A program made the translations under genes and the position numbers. Below are positions 53,595 through 61,148 of a stretch of DNA of 64,000 nucleotides, one piece after another. Below the pieces are notes generated by a model. That model was not told the DNA's origin. It did no database searches and was given only the letters and a program-made list of their open reading frames with translations. Numbering within the stretch: the stretch's first letter is position 1; each line of letters starts with the position of its first letter. This DNA is from GAS188 sp035949255 (GTDB taxonomy: Bacteria; Pseudomonadota; Alphaproteobacteria; Rhizobiales; Beijerinckiaceae): the NCBI GenBank assembly GCA_035949255.1, contig DASZIL010000041.1, positions 12,608 through 76,607 on the forward strand, read 5' to 3'.

Positions 53595-54065
53595 TCAGGG
53601 GTGCGAACCGCGAAAGCCGCGCCGCGCCCCTAGTTCTAGGGCCTTTGACTTGACCGCGTCGGCGTCCTTCCCGGCGGTGGGACCGTCGACGAGATTATTG
53701 AACCCGTATATGGCGCGCTTACCTCCATAGGGGACGAGCTCCACTTCCCGCTCGTCGCCGGGCTCAAATCGTGTCGCGGTAGAGGATGGGATGTTCAGGC
53801 GTTTCCCAAATGCCGCAGCGCGATCGAAATCCAAGGCACGATTGACCTCGAAGAAATGAAAATGTGACCCCACTTGTACCGGACGGTCGCCGGAGTTGCG
53901 TACCGTCAGCTTGGTCACGGGCCGGTCGCCATCGAAGGTGATCGGCGACGCCCCGCATACATAGCCACCGATTGGCACATCCACCGTCGCCGGGTCGACT
54001 GCCGCGGCAATGCGCTGCCCCTCTCTTGCTCCAGCCACGTCAACTCCTGATCCGGCGGGCCTCAC
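53595..54065 (-). CDS. ureB: Urease beta subunit
   Basis: The 156-residue protein is the UreB structural subunit. GGYVCGASPITFDGDRPVTK begins the fold; VRNSGDRPVQVGSHFHFFEV, NRALDFDRAAAFGKRLNIPS and GTAVRFEPG-type ATRFEPGDEREVELVPYGG follow. The start is GTG 54065, overlapping the ureA stop (GTGA). The N-terminus is about 25 residues longer than in the commonest form, and the C-terminal tail (from about 125) is also extended. Confidence 0.97.
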   Translation of the reverse strand: MRPAGSGVDVAGAREGQRIAAAVDPATVDVPIGGYVCGASPITFDGDRPVTKLTVRNSGDRPVQVGSHFHFFEVNRALDFDRAAAFGKRLNIPSSTATRFEPGDEREVELVPYGGKRAIYGFNNLVDGPTAGKDADAVKSKALELGARRGFRGSHP

Positions 54066-54364
54066 TGAATTGGCGTGTGCACTGTTACAAGTCGGCTTCC
54101 GTCGGTGAACACGGCTTCGATCTGCACCATGGGGACGAGATCGGCGACGCCGTCCATGACGTCGACCTTGGTCAGCGCGGATCTCGCATCCTTAGTCACT
54201 TCCTCGATGGTCTTGCCGGCACGCGCGCCGTCGAGGGCGGCCGCTGATATGATCGCAACAGCTTCCGGATAGTTAAGCTTGATGCCCTTGTCGCGCCGCT
54301 TCCGCGCAACTTCAGCCATCATGTAAATGAGAAGCTTGTCGAACTCCCTCGGCGTCAACTGCAT
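54062..54364 (-). CDS. ureA: Urease gamma subunit
   Basis: The 100-residue UreA starts MQLTPREFDKLLIYMMAEVA, then RKRRDKGIKLNYPEAVAIIS and VPMVQIEAVFTDGSRLVTVH. Length and sequence are canonical. It is the first gene of the urease block, 100 bp downstream of urtE on the same strand, so urea import and hydrolysis may be transcribed together. The overlap with ureB (GTGA) couples their translation. Confidence 0.98.
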   Translation of the reverse strand: MQLTPREFDKLLIYMMAEVARKRRDKGIKLNYPEAVAIISAAALDGARAGKTIEEVTKDARSALTKVDVMDGVADLVPMVQIEAVFTDGSRLVTVHTPIQ

Positions 54365-54464
54365 CTCAGTTCCCTCAGGGCGTGCTTATTAGCGCGGCAC
54401 GGTAGAGCAATGATACGGAGCCGGCAAGGTCAACCCCCGTCGTAAAGGACGAGTAAGAATAAGC

Positions 54465-55160
54465 CTACACCGACATGAGCCGTCGCACCGCGGCCTCGTC
54501 CATATTGGCACCCGTCCCCGAGAGGACGATCTCGCCGCGGTCCATCACGTAGAATTTGTCGGCGAGTTCCCTGGCGAAGTCGAAATATTGTTCGACGAGG
54601 AGGATGGCGATCTCGCCCGACCGGCGCAGATAATCGATTGTCCTGCCGATCTGCGCGATGATCGACGGCTGGATGCCTTCCGTCGGCTCGTCGAACACGA
54701 TGAGCTTCGGCCGCATGACGAGCGCGCGCGCGATGGCGAGCTGTTGCTGCTGACCGCCGGACAAATCCCCTCCCCTTCGGCGCAGCATATCCTTGAGGAC
54801 GGGAAAGAGGGAAAAGATCTCATCGGGGATGGAGCGCCTATCGCGCGACAAGGCCGCAAACCCCGTCTCCAGATTTTCGCGCACGGTGAGCAGCGGGAAG
54901 ATTTCCCGACCTTGCGGCACATAGGCGATGCCGCGCCGCGCGCGCCGATGCGGGGCGAGCGCGGTGATGTTCTGTCCGTCGAAGAAAACGCTGCCCGCCC
55001 GCACCTGCTGCTGCCCGATCACGGCGCGCAAAAGCGTCGTCTTGCCGACGCCGTTGCGCCCCAGCACGCAAGTCACCTCGCCGCGCGCCGCCGCGAGCGA
55101 TACGCCGCGCACCGCTTGCGCCGCTCCATAGAACAGATCGAGCTTTTCGACATTCAGCAT
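54465..55160 (-). CDS. urtE: Urea ABC transporter ATPase UrtE
   Basis: The 231-residue ATPase begins MLNVEKLDLFYGAAQAVRGV, with Walker A LGRNGVGKTTLLRAVIGQQQ, a Q-loop, signature DLSGGQQQQLAIARALVMRP, Walker B LIVFDEPTEGIQPSIIAQIG and LLVEQYFDFARELADKFYVM. It matches UrtE of the HAAT-type urea importer. ATG 55160 follows an AGAGG-like site; GTG 55172 would add four residues. The gene is the last of urtABCDE and precedes ureA by 100 bp. Confidence 0.96.
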   Translation of the reverse strand: MLNVEKLDLFYGAAQAVRGVSLAAARGEVTCVLGRNGVGKTTLLRAVIGQQQVRAGSVFFDGQNITALAPHRRARRGIAYVPQGREIFPLLTVRENLETGFAALSRDRRSIPDEIFSLFPVLKDMLRRRGGDLSGGQQQQLAIARALVMRPKLIVFDEPTEGIQPSIIAQIGRTIDYLRRSGEIAILLVEQYFDFARELADKFYVMDRGEIVLSGTGANMDEAAVRRLMSV

Positions 55161-55295
55161 TTGGCCTCTCACGAAGGGGAGTGGTGAAAATTAAACAGTG
55201 AAAAGTCAGTGGCCCGAGTAGCGAGTAGATACCGGGCGCTCACCGGGCGGATCCTTTTATTCTGTTGTCTCCTCACTCCTCACTCCTCAGTGCCC

Positions 55296-56045
55296 CTATC
55301 GCCCCAGATACACCTCGATCACGCGTTCATCGGCGCTCACCTTGTCGAGTGGGCCTTCGGCGAGCACCGCGCCTTCGTGGAGTACGGTGACTTGCACGTT
55401 GAGCTCGTTGACGAAGGCCATGTCGTGCTCGACCACGATGACCGAATGGTCTTTGGCGATCTCCTTCAGAAGCTGCGCGGTCTCGATGGTTTCGGCGTCC
55501 GTCATCCCGGCGACCGGCTCATCGACGAGAAGCAGCTTCGGTTCTTGCCCGAGCAGCATGCCGATCTCGAGCCATTGCTTCTGTCCATGGCTGAGCCAGC
55601 CGGCGAGACGATGGCGAACGCCTGAAAGCCGCGTCGTCTCGAGAAGCTTGTCGATGCGGCGCGCGGCTTCGGGACCCTTGCTCCATGAAAGATTGGCGAA
55701 CACCTCACGTGGGCCCGCGAGCGCGAGAAGGAGATTGTCCTCCACAGTGTGTTTGTCGAAAACCGTGGGCCTTTGGAACTTGCGGCCGATGCCGAGCCCC
55801 GCAATCTCGGCCTCCCCCAATCGCGTAAGATCGATATCTCCCTCGAACAGCACATGCCCTTTGTCAGGACGGGTCTTTCCGGTGATCACATCCATCATCG
55901 TGGTCTTGCCGGCGCCGTTCGGGCCAATGATGGCGCGCATCTCGCCGGCCTTCAACGTGAGGGAAAGCTCGCGCAAGGCCTTGAAGCCATCGAAGGAGAC
56001 CGTCACACCGTCGAGATAGAGAAGGCTTCGCGTGAGATGCGCCAT
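55296..56045 (-). CDS. urtD: Urea ABC transporter ATPase UrtD
   Basis: The 249-residue ATPase has Walker A IIGPNGAGKTTMMDVITGKT, the UrtD-type signature WLSHGQKQWLEIGMLLGQEP (SHGQ instead of SGGQ) and Walker B LLLVDEPVAGMTDAETIETA. It binds the UrtC/UrtB membrane pair. It follows urtC by three bases. The 135-bp gap to urtE contains short repeats of CTCCTCACTC-like sequence but no gene. Confidence 0.96.
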   Translation of the reverse strand: MAHLTRSLLYLDGVTVSFDGFKALRELSLTLKAGEMRAIIGPNGAGKTTMMDVITGKTRPDKGHVLFEGDIDLTRLGEAEIAGLGIGRKFQRPTVFDKHTVEDNLLLALAGPREVFANLSWSKGPEAARRIDKLLETTRLSGVRHRLAGWLSHGQKQWLEIGMLLGQEPKLLLVDEPVAGMTDAETIETAQLLKEIAKDHSVIVVEHDMAFVNELNVQVTVLHEGAVLAEGPLDKVSADERVIEVYLGR

Positions 56046-56048
56046 CGC

Positions 56049-57224
56049 TCACCTCGAGGGGATGGAGGTTTCCTCCACCGCGGCGACGACGCGGGGAGAT
56101 AAAGCTTCGCTCGAAATGGCAGGCGCGCCTGTGCGCGCGAGAGCGATGAACGTGCCGAGAACGCCTTTCGGCAGAAACAGCGTCACGAGCACGAAAAGAG
56201 AGCCGAGCGCGAAGAGCCAATATTCCGCAAGGGGGCCGCTCGTGAAGACCGTCTTCGCGAAATTGACGAGAACGGCGCCGAGCGCCGCGCCGACGAGGGT
56301 TCCACGCCCGCCGACCGCGACCCAGATCACCATCTCGATCGAATTCGCCGGCGCGAATTCGGAAGGATTGATGATGCCGACCTGGGGCACGTACAGCGCG
56401 CCCGCGATGCCCGCGAGGCAAGCCGATACGGTGAAGACGAAAAGCTTGTAGTTCTCAACCCGGTAGCCGAGAAAGCGCAGCCGGCTTTCGGCGTCGCGCA
56501 CCGCGATCAGCACCTTGCCGAGCGTCGAGCTCGTGATCGCCCGGCAGGTGAGATAACCGCAGCCGAGCGCGACGCAAGTGATCGAGAACAAGGCGGCGCG
56601 CGTCGCATCGCCCTGTACCGGAAAGCCGAGAATGTCCTTGAAATCGGTCATGCCGTTGTTGCCCCCAAATCCCATGTCGTTGCGGAAGAAGGCGAGCTGC
56701 AATGCGTAGGTCATTGCCTGGGTGATGATGGAGAGATAAACGCCCGTCACGCGAGAGCGGAAGGCGAACCAGCCGAATACGAAGGCAAGCGCGCCGGGCA
56801 CGAGCACGACCATCATTGCGGCAAAGGCAAGCCGATCGAAACCCGACCAGTACCAGGGCAGCTTCGTCCAATTGAGGAACACCATGAAATCGGGCAGCAG
56901 CGGATTGCCGTAGACGCCGCGCGAGCCGATCTGGCGCATGAGATACATGCCCATCGCATAGCCCCCGAGCGCGAAGAAGGCGCCGTGGCCGAGCGAAAGA
57001 ATGCCGCAATACCCCCAGACCAGATCGAGGCCGACGGCGAGGAGCGCGTAGCTCAAATATTTGCCGGCGAGGGCCATGGTGGCCGTCGAGACGTGCAAGG
57101 CGGAGCCCGACGGGGCCATGAGGTTCGCGGCGGGCACGGCGACGGCCGAGACGAGGAGGAGCGCCAGGAAGCCTGCGCCAACCGGGCCGACGAAGCCGAA
57201 GCGCTTGGCCTCGCTCATGTTCAT
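56049..57224 (-). CDS. urtC: Urea ABC transporter permease UrtC
   Basis: The 391-residue permease of the LivM type has about ten membrane segments. LVWGYCGILSLGHGAFFALG near residue 68, TGVYLSIITQAMTYALQLAF near 165, and VQGDATRAALFSITC follow the UrtC pattern. ATG 57224 overlaps the urtB stop (ATGA); a second ATG at 57218 is possible. It forms the membrane channel with UrtB. Confidence 0.95.
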   Translation of the reverse strand: MNMSEAKRFGFVGPVGAGFLALLLVSAVAVPAANLMAPSGSALHVSTATMALAGKYLSYALLAVGLDLVWGYCGILSLGHGAFFALGGYAMGMYLMRQIGSRGVYGNPLLPDFMVFLNWTKLPWYWSGFDRLAFAAMMVVLVPGALAFVFGWFAFRSRVTGVYLSIITQAMTYALQLAFFRNDMGFGGNNGMTDFKDILGFPVQGDATRAALFSITCVALGCGYLTCRAITSSTLGKVLIAVRDAESRLRFLGYRVENYKLFVFTVSACLAGIAGALYVPQVGIINPSEFAPANSIEMVIWVAVGGRGTLVGAALGAVLVNFAKTVFTSGPLAEYWLFALGSLFVLVTLFLPKGVLGTFIALARTGAPAISSEALSPRVVAAVEETSIPSR

Positions 57225-58831
57225 GCCTCGACCGCGCGGCCCTTCAACGCGAAGAGCCCGCGTGGCCTCTTCTGGATGAAGAGGATGATGAAGACGAGCA
57301 GCACGATCTTGCCGAGCACAGCGCCGGCAAAAGGCTCGAGGAATTTATTCGCCATCCCGATCGACAAGGCGCCGATCACGGTGCCCCAAAGATTGCCGAC
57401 ACCGCCGAAGACGACGACCAGAAAGGAATCGATGATATAGCCCTGACCGAGGTTGGGAGAGACATTGTCGATTTGCGAGAGCGCGACGCCGGCAAGCCCG
57501 GCAATTCCCGAACCGAGGCCGAAGGTGAGCGCGTCGATGGCGTTCGTGCGAATGCCCATCGATGATGCCATGCGGCGGTTTTGCGTGACGGCGCGGGTGC
57601 GCAACCCGAAGCTCGTGAAGCGCAGCACGAGCTGCAGCGCCACGAACACCGCGACCGCGAACACCATGATGGCGAGCCGGTTAAGCGTGATCTGCATGCC
57701 GCCGAGTTCGAAGGCGCCAGACATGAAGGCAGGCGTGTCGACCTCGCGATTGGTCGGGCCGAAGCCGCTGCGCACCGCCTGCTGCAGAATGAGCGAGATG
57801 CCGAAGGTCGCGAGCAAGGTCTCGAGCGGACGCCCGTAGAGGAAGCGGATGACGCAGCGCTCGATGACGATTCCAGCCATGCCTGAGACGAGGAAGGCGG
57901 CCGGTATGGCCAAGGCGAGCGCAAGCCCGATGTTGCTCGATCCTCGGCCGCGCATGGCCTCTTGAATCGCGAAACTCGTATAGGCGCCGAGCATCACCAT
58001 CTCGCCGTGCGCCATGTTGATCACGCCCATGACGCCGAAGGTGACGGCAAGCCCGATAGCAGCAAGAAGCAGCACCGAGCCGAGCGATAGCCCATACCAG
58101 GCGTTTTGCACGATGGCCCAAAGCGCGAGGCGGCTCTCCACGGCAGCAGAGGCGGCATCCGCCGCGGATTTGACGGCGGTCGGCGCGTCTGTCCCGACCG
58201 ATCGCAATAAGGATAGGGCGTCCTGATCGCCGCGCTCGCGGATCGTCTTGACGGCGTCGAGGCGCTCCTCTTGCGTCGCGTCCGTCTTGCTTATGACGAG
58301 CGCCGCGCGAGCCTCTTGCATCGCGCGCTTCACCGTCGGGTCGGTCTCCTTGGCAAGCGCCGTCTCGATTGTGCCGAGCGACGTGGCGTTGCGGGATTTG
58401 AATTCCGTTTCGGCGGCTTCGCGCCGCTTCGCGGGATCGGCAGCCATGAGCGTGAGGGAGCCCAGCGCCGCATCGATCGTCGCGCGCACGCGATTGTTGA
58501 TGCGCACTGGCTTCAGCCCGCCGGGAAACGCCGCGAGCGCAGCTCCGGTCAGCGCATCGAAGCTTTTGCCGCTCTCGTCCTTCAGCACGATCTGCTTACC
58601 GGCGGGGCTGTAGAAAAGTCGACGATCGGCGAGCGCCGACAGGAGAGTTTGCGCCTTCTCGTCTCCGCTCGCGGCGAGCGCCGAGACCGCGTTGTCGATC
58701 TCGTTGAAGTTCTCGGTCGCGAAGCTTGCGAATAGTTGCGCGCGTTCGGCCGCGCGCGCATCGGGCCCGAGATACCCGATGAGCGCGAGGACCAAGAGCA
58801 GCAGGCCAAGCAGGCGCGCGTGTTGCCGCAT
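57221..58831 (-). CDS. urtB: Urea ABC transporter permease UrtB
   Basis: The 536-residue permease of the LivH type carries the long N-terminal periplasmic domain that marks UrtB: a signal-like start (about 1-27), then about 210 residues of charged helices, and then the membrane part from about 240 (LGSVLLLAAIGLAVTFGVMG, INMAHGEMVMLGAYTSFAIQ). NRRMASSMGIRTNAIDALTF and FLVVVFGGVGNLWGTVIGAL are conserved LivH blocks. It is coupled to urtC by a four-base overlap. Substrate is urea by family and by its place beside urease. Confidence 0.95.
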   Translation of the reverse strand: MRQHARLLGLLLLVLALIGYLGPDARAAERAQLFASFATENFNEIDNAVSALAASGDEKAQTLLSALADRRLFYSPAGKQIVLKDESGKSFDALTGAALAAFPGGLKPVRINNRVRATIDAALGSLTLMAADPAKRREAAETEFKSRNATSLGTIETALAKETDPTVKRAMQEARAALVISKTDATQEERLDAVKTIRERGDQDALSLLRSVGTDAPTAVKSAADAASAAVESRLALWAIVQNAWYGLSLGSVLLLAAIGLAVTFGVMGVINMAHGEMVMLGAYTSFAIQEAMRGRGSSNIGLALALAIPAAFLVSGMAGIVIERCVIRFLYGRPLETLLATFGISLILQQAVRSGFGPTNREVDTPAFMSGAFELGGMQITLNRLAIMVFAVAVFVALQLVLRFTSFGLRTRAVTQNRRMASSMGIRTNAIDALTFGLGSGIAGLAGVALSQIDNVSPNLGQGYIIDSFLVVVFGGVGNLWGTVIGALSIGMANKFLEPFAGAVLGKIVLLVFIILFIQKRPRGLFALKGRAVEA

Positions 58832-58930
58832 CTCTCTTATCCGTCCGTCGGCGGCACGGCGAAGGCGTCGCGAACAGTGACGCCTTCGCCCATTTTCAGG
58901 CGCTGGGAGCCAACCCGACGGGCATCGAGG

Positions 58931-60244
58931 TCACGTCCCCTGGCCGCCGCATTTGCCGGTCCTGACGTTGAAATTCCCGCAGCTCATCGGCTTTCGCCAA
59001 TCGGCGATCAGGTCCTTCGAGCCTTCGAGATACGGCGACCATTCATTAGCCACCACGAGACCCGGCGTTTGCCAGACCGTCGAGAATTGCCCATCCGCCT
59101 GCACCTCGCCGATGAACACCGGCTTGGTGATGTGATGGTTCGGCATCATGGTCGAAAAGCCGCCGCTGAGGTTCGGCACCGAAATGCCGACGAGCGCATC
59201 GATGACCTTGTCGGGGTCTGTCGTGCCCGCCTTCTCGACCGCCTTCACCCACATGGCAAAGCCGATCACATGGGCTTCCATCGGATCGTTCGTTACGCGC
59301 TTCGGGTTCTTCGTGTAGGCCTTCCATTTTTCGATAAAGGCCTTGTTCTCGGGAGTGTCGATCGACTCGAAGTAATTCCAGGCGGCGAGATGGCCGACGA
59401 GCGGCTTGGTGTCGATGCCGGCAAGCTCTTCCTCGCCGACCGAGAAGGCAATGACGGGAATGTCGGTCGCCTTCACGCCTTGGTTGCCGAGCTCCTTGTA
59501 GAAAGGAACATTGGCGTCGCCATTGATCGTCGAGACCACCGCGGTCTTCTTGCCCTCGGATCCGAATTTCTTGATCGCGGCGACGCGCGTCTGCCAGTCG
59601 GAAAAGCCGAAGGGCGTGTAGTTGATTGAGATGTCCGCATCCGCGACGCCCTTCGACTTGAGATAGGCTTCGAGGATCTTGTTCGTCGTTCGCGGATAGA
59701 CGTAATCCGTGCCTTCGAGCACCCAGCGCTTCACGCCCTCACCCATCAGGTAATCGACGGCGGGGATCGCCTGCTGGTTCGGCGCGGCACCGGTGTAGAA
59801 AACGTTGCGCTCGCTCTCCTCCCCCTCATATTGCACGGGGTAGAAGAGAACCGAATCGAGTTCCTTGAAGACCGGCAGCACGGATTTTCGCGAGACCGAG
59901 GTCCAGCACCCGAAGACGGCCGCGACCTTGTCCTTGCCGATGAGCTCCCTCGCCTTTTCGGCGAAGAGGGGCCAGTTGGAAGCCGGGTCCACCACCACGG
60001 CTTCGAGCTTCTTGCCGAGCAATCCTCCCTTCTGGTTTTGCTCGTCGATCAGCATCAGCATCACGTCCTTCAACGTGGTCTCGCTGATCGCCATGGTGCC
60101 GGAAAGGGAATGGAGAATTCCAACCTTGATCGTATCGTCCGCACGCACGGGCGCGACCGCCACCCCGGCGAGCGTCGCGCCGAGCGCGAGCCCCAAGATC
60201 GCTCTCCGGTTGATCACGGCTCTCCGGTTGAATTGATAGCGCAT
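58931..60244 (-). CDS. urtA: Urea ABC transporter substrate-binding protein UrtA
   Basis: The 437-residue periplasmic protein binds urea. Its signal peptide has two twin-arginine-like pieces in a row (NRRAVI-NRRAIL, an 18-bp duplication at 60201-60231) and a hydrophobic core ILGLALGATLAGVAVAP, so it may use the Tat route. The mature part begins DDTIKVGILHSLSGTMAISE and contains VFGCWTSVSRKSVLPVFKEL and LVGHLAAWNYFESIDTPENK, as in UrtA. ATG 60244 has GGAGGTGG just upstream. The first gene of the urtABCDE-ure run, it has a sigma-54 promoter 50 bp upstream. Confidence 0.96.
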   Translation of the reverse strand: MRYQFNRRAVINRRAILGLALGATLAGVAVAPVRADDTIKVGILHSLSGTMAISETTLKDVMLMLIDEQNQKGGLLGKKLEAVVVDPASNWPLFAEKARELIGKDKVAAVFGCWTSVSRKSVLPVFKELDSVLFYPVQYEGEESERNVFYTGAAPNQQAIPAVDYLMGEGVKRWVLEGTDYVYPRTTNKILEAYLKSKGVADADISINYTPFGFSDWQTRVAAIKKFGSEGKKTAVVSTINGDANVPFYKELGNQGVKATDIPVIAFSVGEEELAGIDTKPLVGHLAAWNYFESIDTPENKAFIEKWKAYTKNPKRVTNDPMEAHVIGFAMWVKAVEKAGTTDPDKVIDALVGISVPNLSGGFSTMMPNHHITKPVFIGEVQADGQFSTVWQTPGLVVANEWSPYLEGSKDLIADWRKPMSCGNFNVRTGKCGGQGT

Positions 60245-60294
60245 CGACCCACCTCCACTTTTCTTGCGTCGCTCCATGCGACACGCACGGATGC

Positions 60295-60309
60295 GCAAGT
60301 CCCGTGCCA
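60295..60309 (-). promoter_or_regulatory. Sigma-54 promoter of the urea operon
   Basis: On the minus strand the sequence TGGCACGGGACTTGC (60309 to 60295) matches the sigma-54 consensus TGGCAC-N5-TTGC at every fixed base, with GG and GC exactly 12 bp apart. Transcription would start near 60283 and reach urtA at 60244 after a leader of about 40 nt. Sigma-54 promoters need an enhancer protein such as NtrC, in keeping with nitrogen control of urea use. No clear NtrC site is visible upstream; the region beyond 60389 is IS sequence. Confidence 0.75.
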
Positions 60310-60388
60310 AGAAGCTTCGAGCGGTCGATGAAGGTAAAACGCGATCAGGACTGCGCGACGCGCGGAAATATGCCTAGAATTTCACGCA

Positions 60389-61014
60389 ATGCTTATTTTG
60401 CGAGCAAACACTCGCCTGAACGGCGCTCCGCAAGGGCGGGCCCAAGCCTTCGCGCGCTCGACGTGTGAAGCGGCAGGATGGAAGAAATATCAGCACCGCA
60501 TTGCCCCGCAACGCCTCGTCTTCATCGACGAGACCTGGGTGAAAACCAACATGGCCCCGCTGCGCGGCTGGGGACCACCGGGGCGGCGCTTGGTGGCCAT
60601 GTCCCTTATGGTCATTGAAAGACCCTCACCTTCATTGCGGCTCTGCGCATCGATCGTGTTGATGCACCTTGGGTCGTCGATGGACCTATCAACGGCGAGC
60701 TCTCGCTGTGTATGTCGAGAAAATACTCGTGCCGACGCTTACCAACGGTGATGTCGTGATCCTCGACAACCTCGGCAGCCACAAAGGCCAAGCCGCACGA
60801 AGTGCTGTCCGCCAGGCCATCCATATGATGTTCTTGCCGCCCATGGCCCTGATCTCAATCCCATCGAACAGCTGTTCGCAAAACTCAGCTATCACGTGCG
60901 AAAGGCACAACCGAGGATTGTCGATCATGGCAAAGGGTGGGGAAAATCCTCGACCTCTTCTCACAAACTGAATGCGCCAACTATCTCAAGAGCGCCAAAT
61001 GCGCTTCCATGTAA
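60389..61014 (+). mobile_element. IS630-family transposase relic, multiply frameshifted
   Basis: Pieces of one IS630-type transposase lie in several frames: APQRLVFIDETWVKTNMAPL (first Asp), then VPYGHW-like residues, RIDRVDAPWVVDGPING, VYVEKILVPTLTNGDVVILD and NLGSHKGQAARSAVRQA (second Asp), PDLNPIEQLFAKLSYHVRKA (Glu) and TECANYLKSAKCASM with stop at 61012-61014. All three catalytic acids are thus still encoded but in different frames. The N-terminal half (helix-turn-helix) is missing, so the element is also truncated. It is oriented as the remnant at 48661-48783 and nearly identical to it at the end. It lies just upstream of urtA and upstream of the acyl-CoA ligase. Confidence 0.85.
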
Positions 61015-61148
61015 AATCGACATGCTCTGGAGCGGGACGCGTCAGGCTTACACAAGGCCCGGCCAGACACGGGCGCTCGTGATCGGGCCATTTCACCGCA
61101 AGCGTAGTCGATATAGAGTGAGGGCGAGCTCGCCTTGGGGACAGAGTC

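Noticed and set aside
60380..60410. TTTGC-GA-GCAAA considered as an NtrC site for urtA
   Set aside because: Spacing and sequence do not fit the NtrC consensus, and it lies at the edge of the IS relic.
60669..60971. A 100-codon frame with a start at 60669
   Set aside because: Its middle is a transposase fragment; it is part of the frameshifted IS630 relic, not a separate gene.
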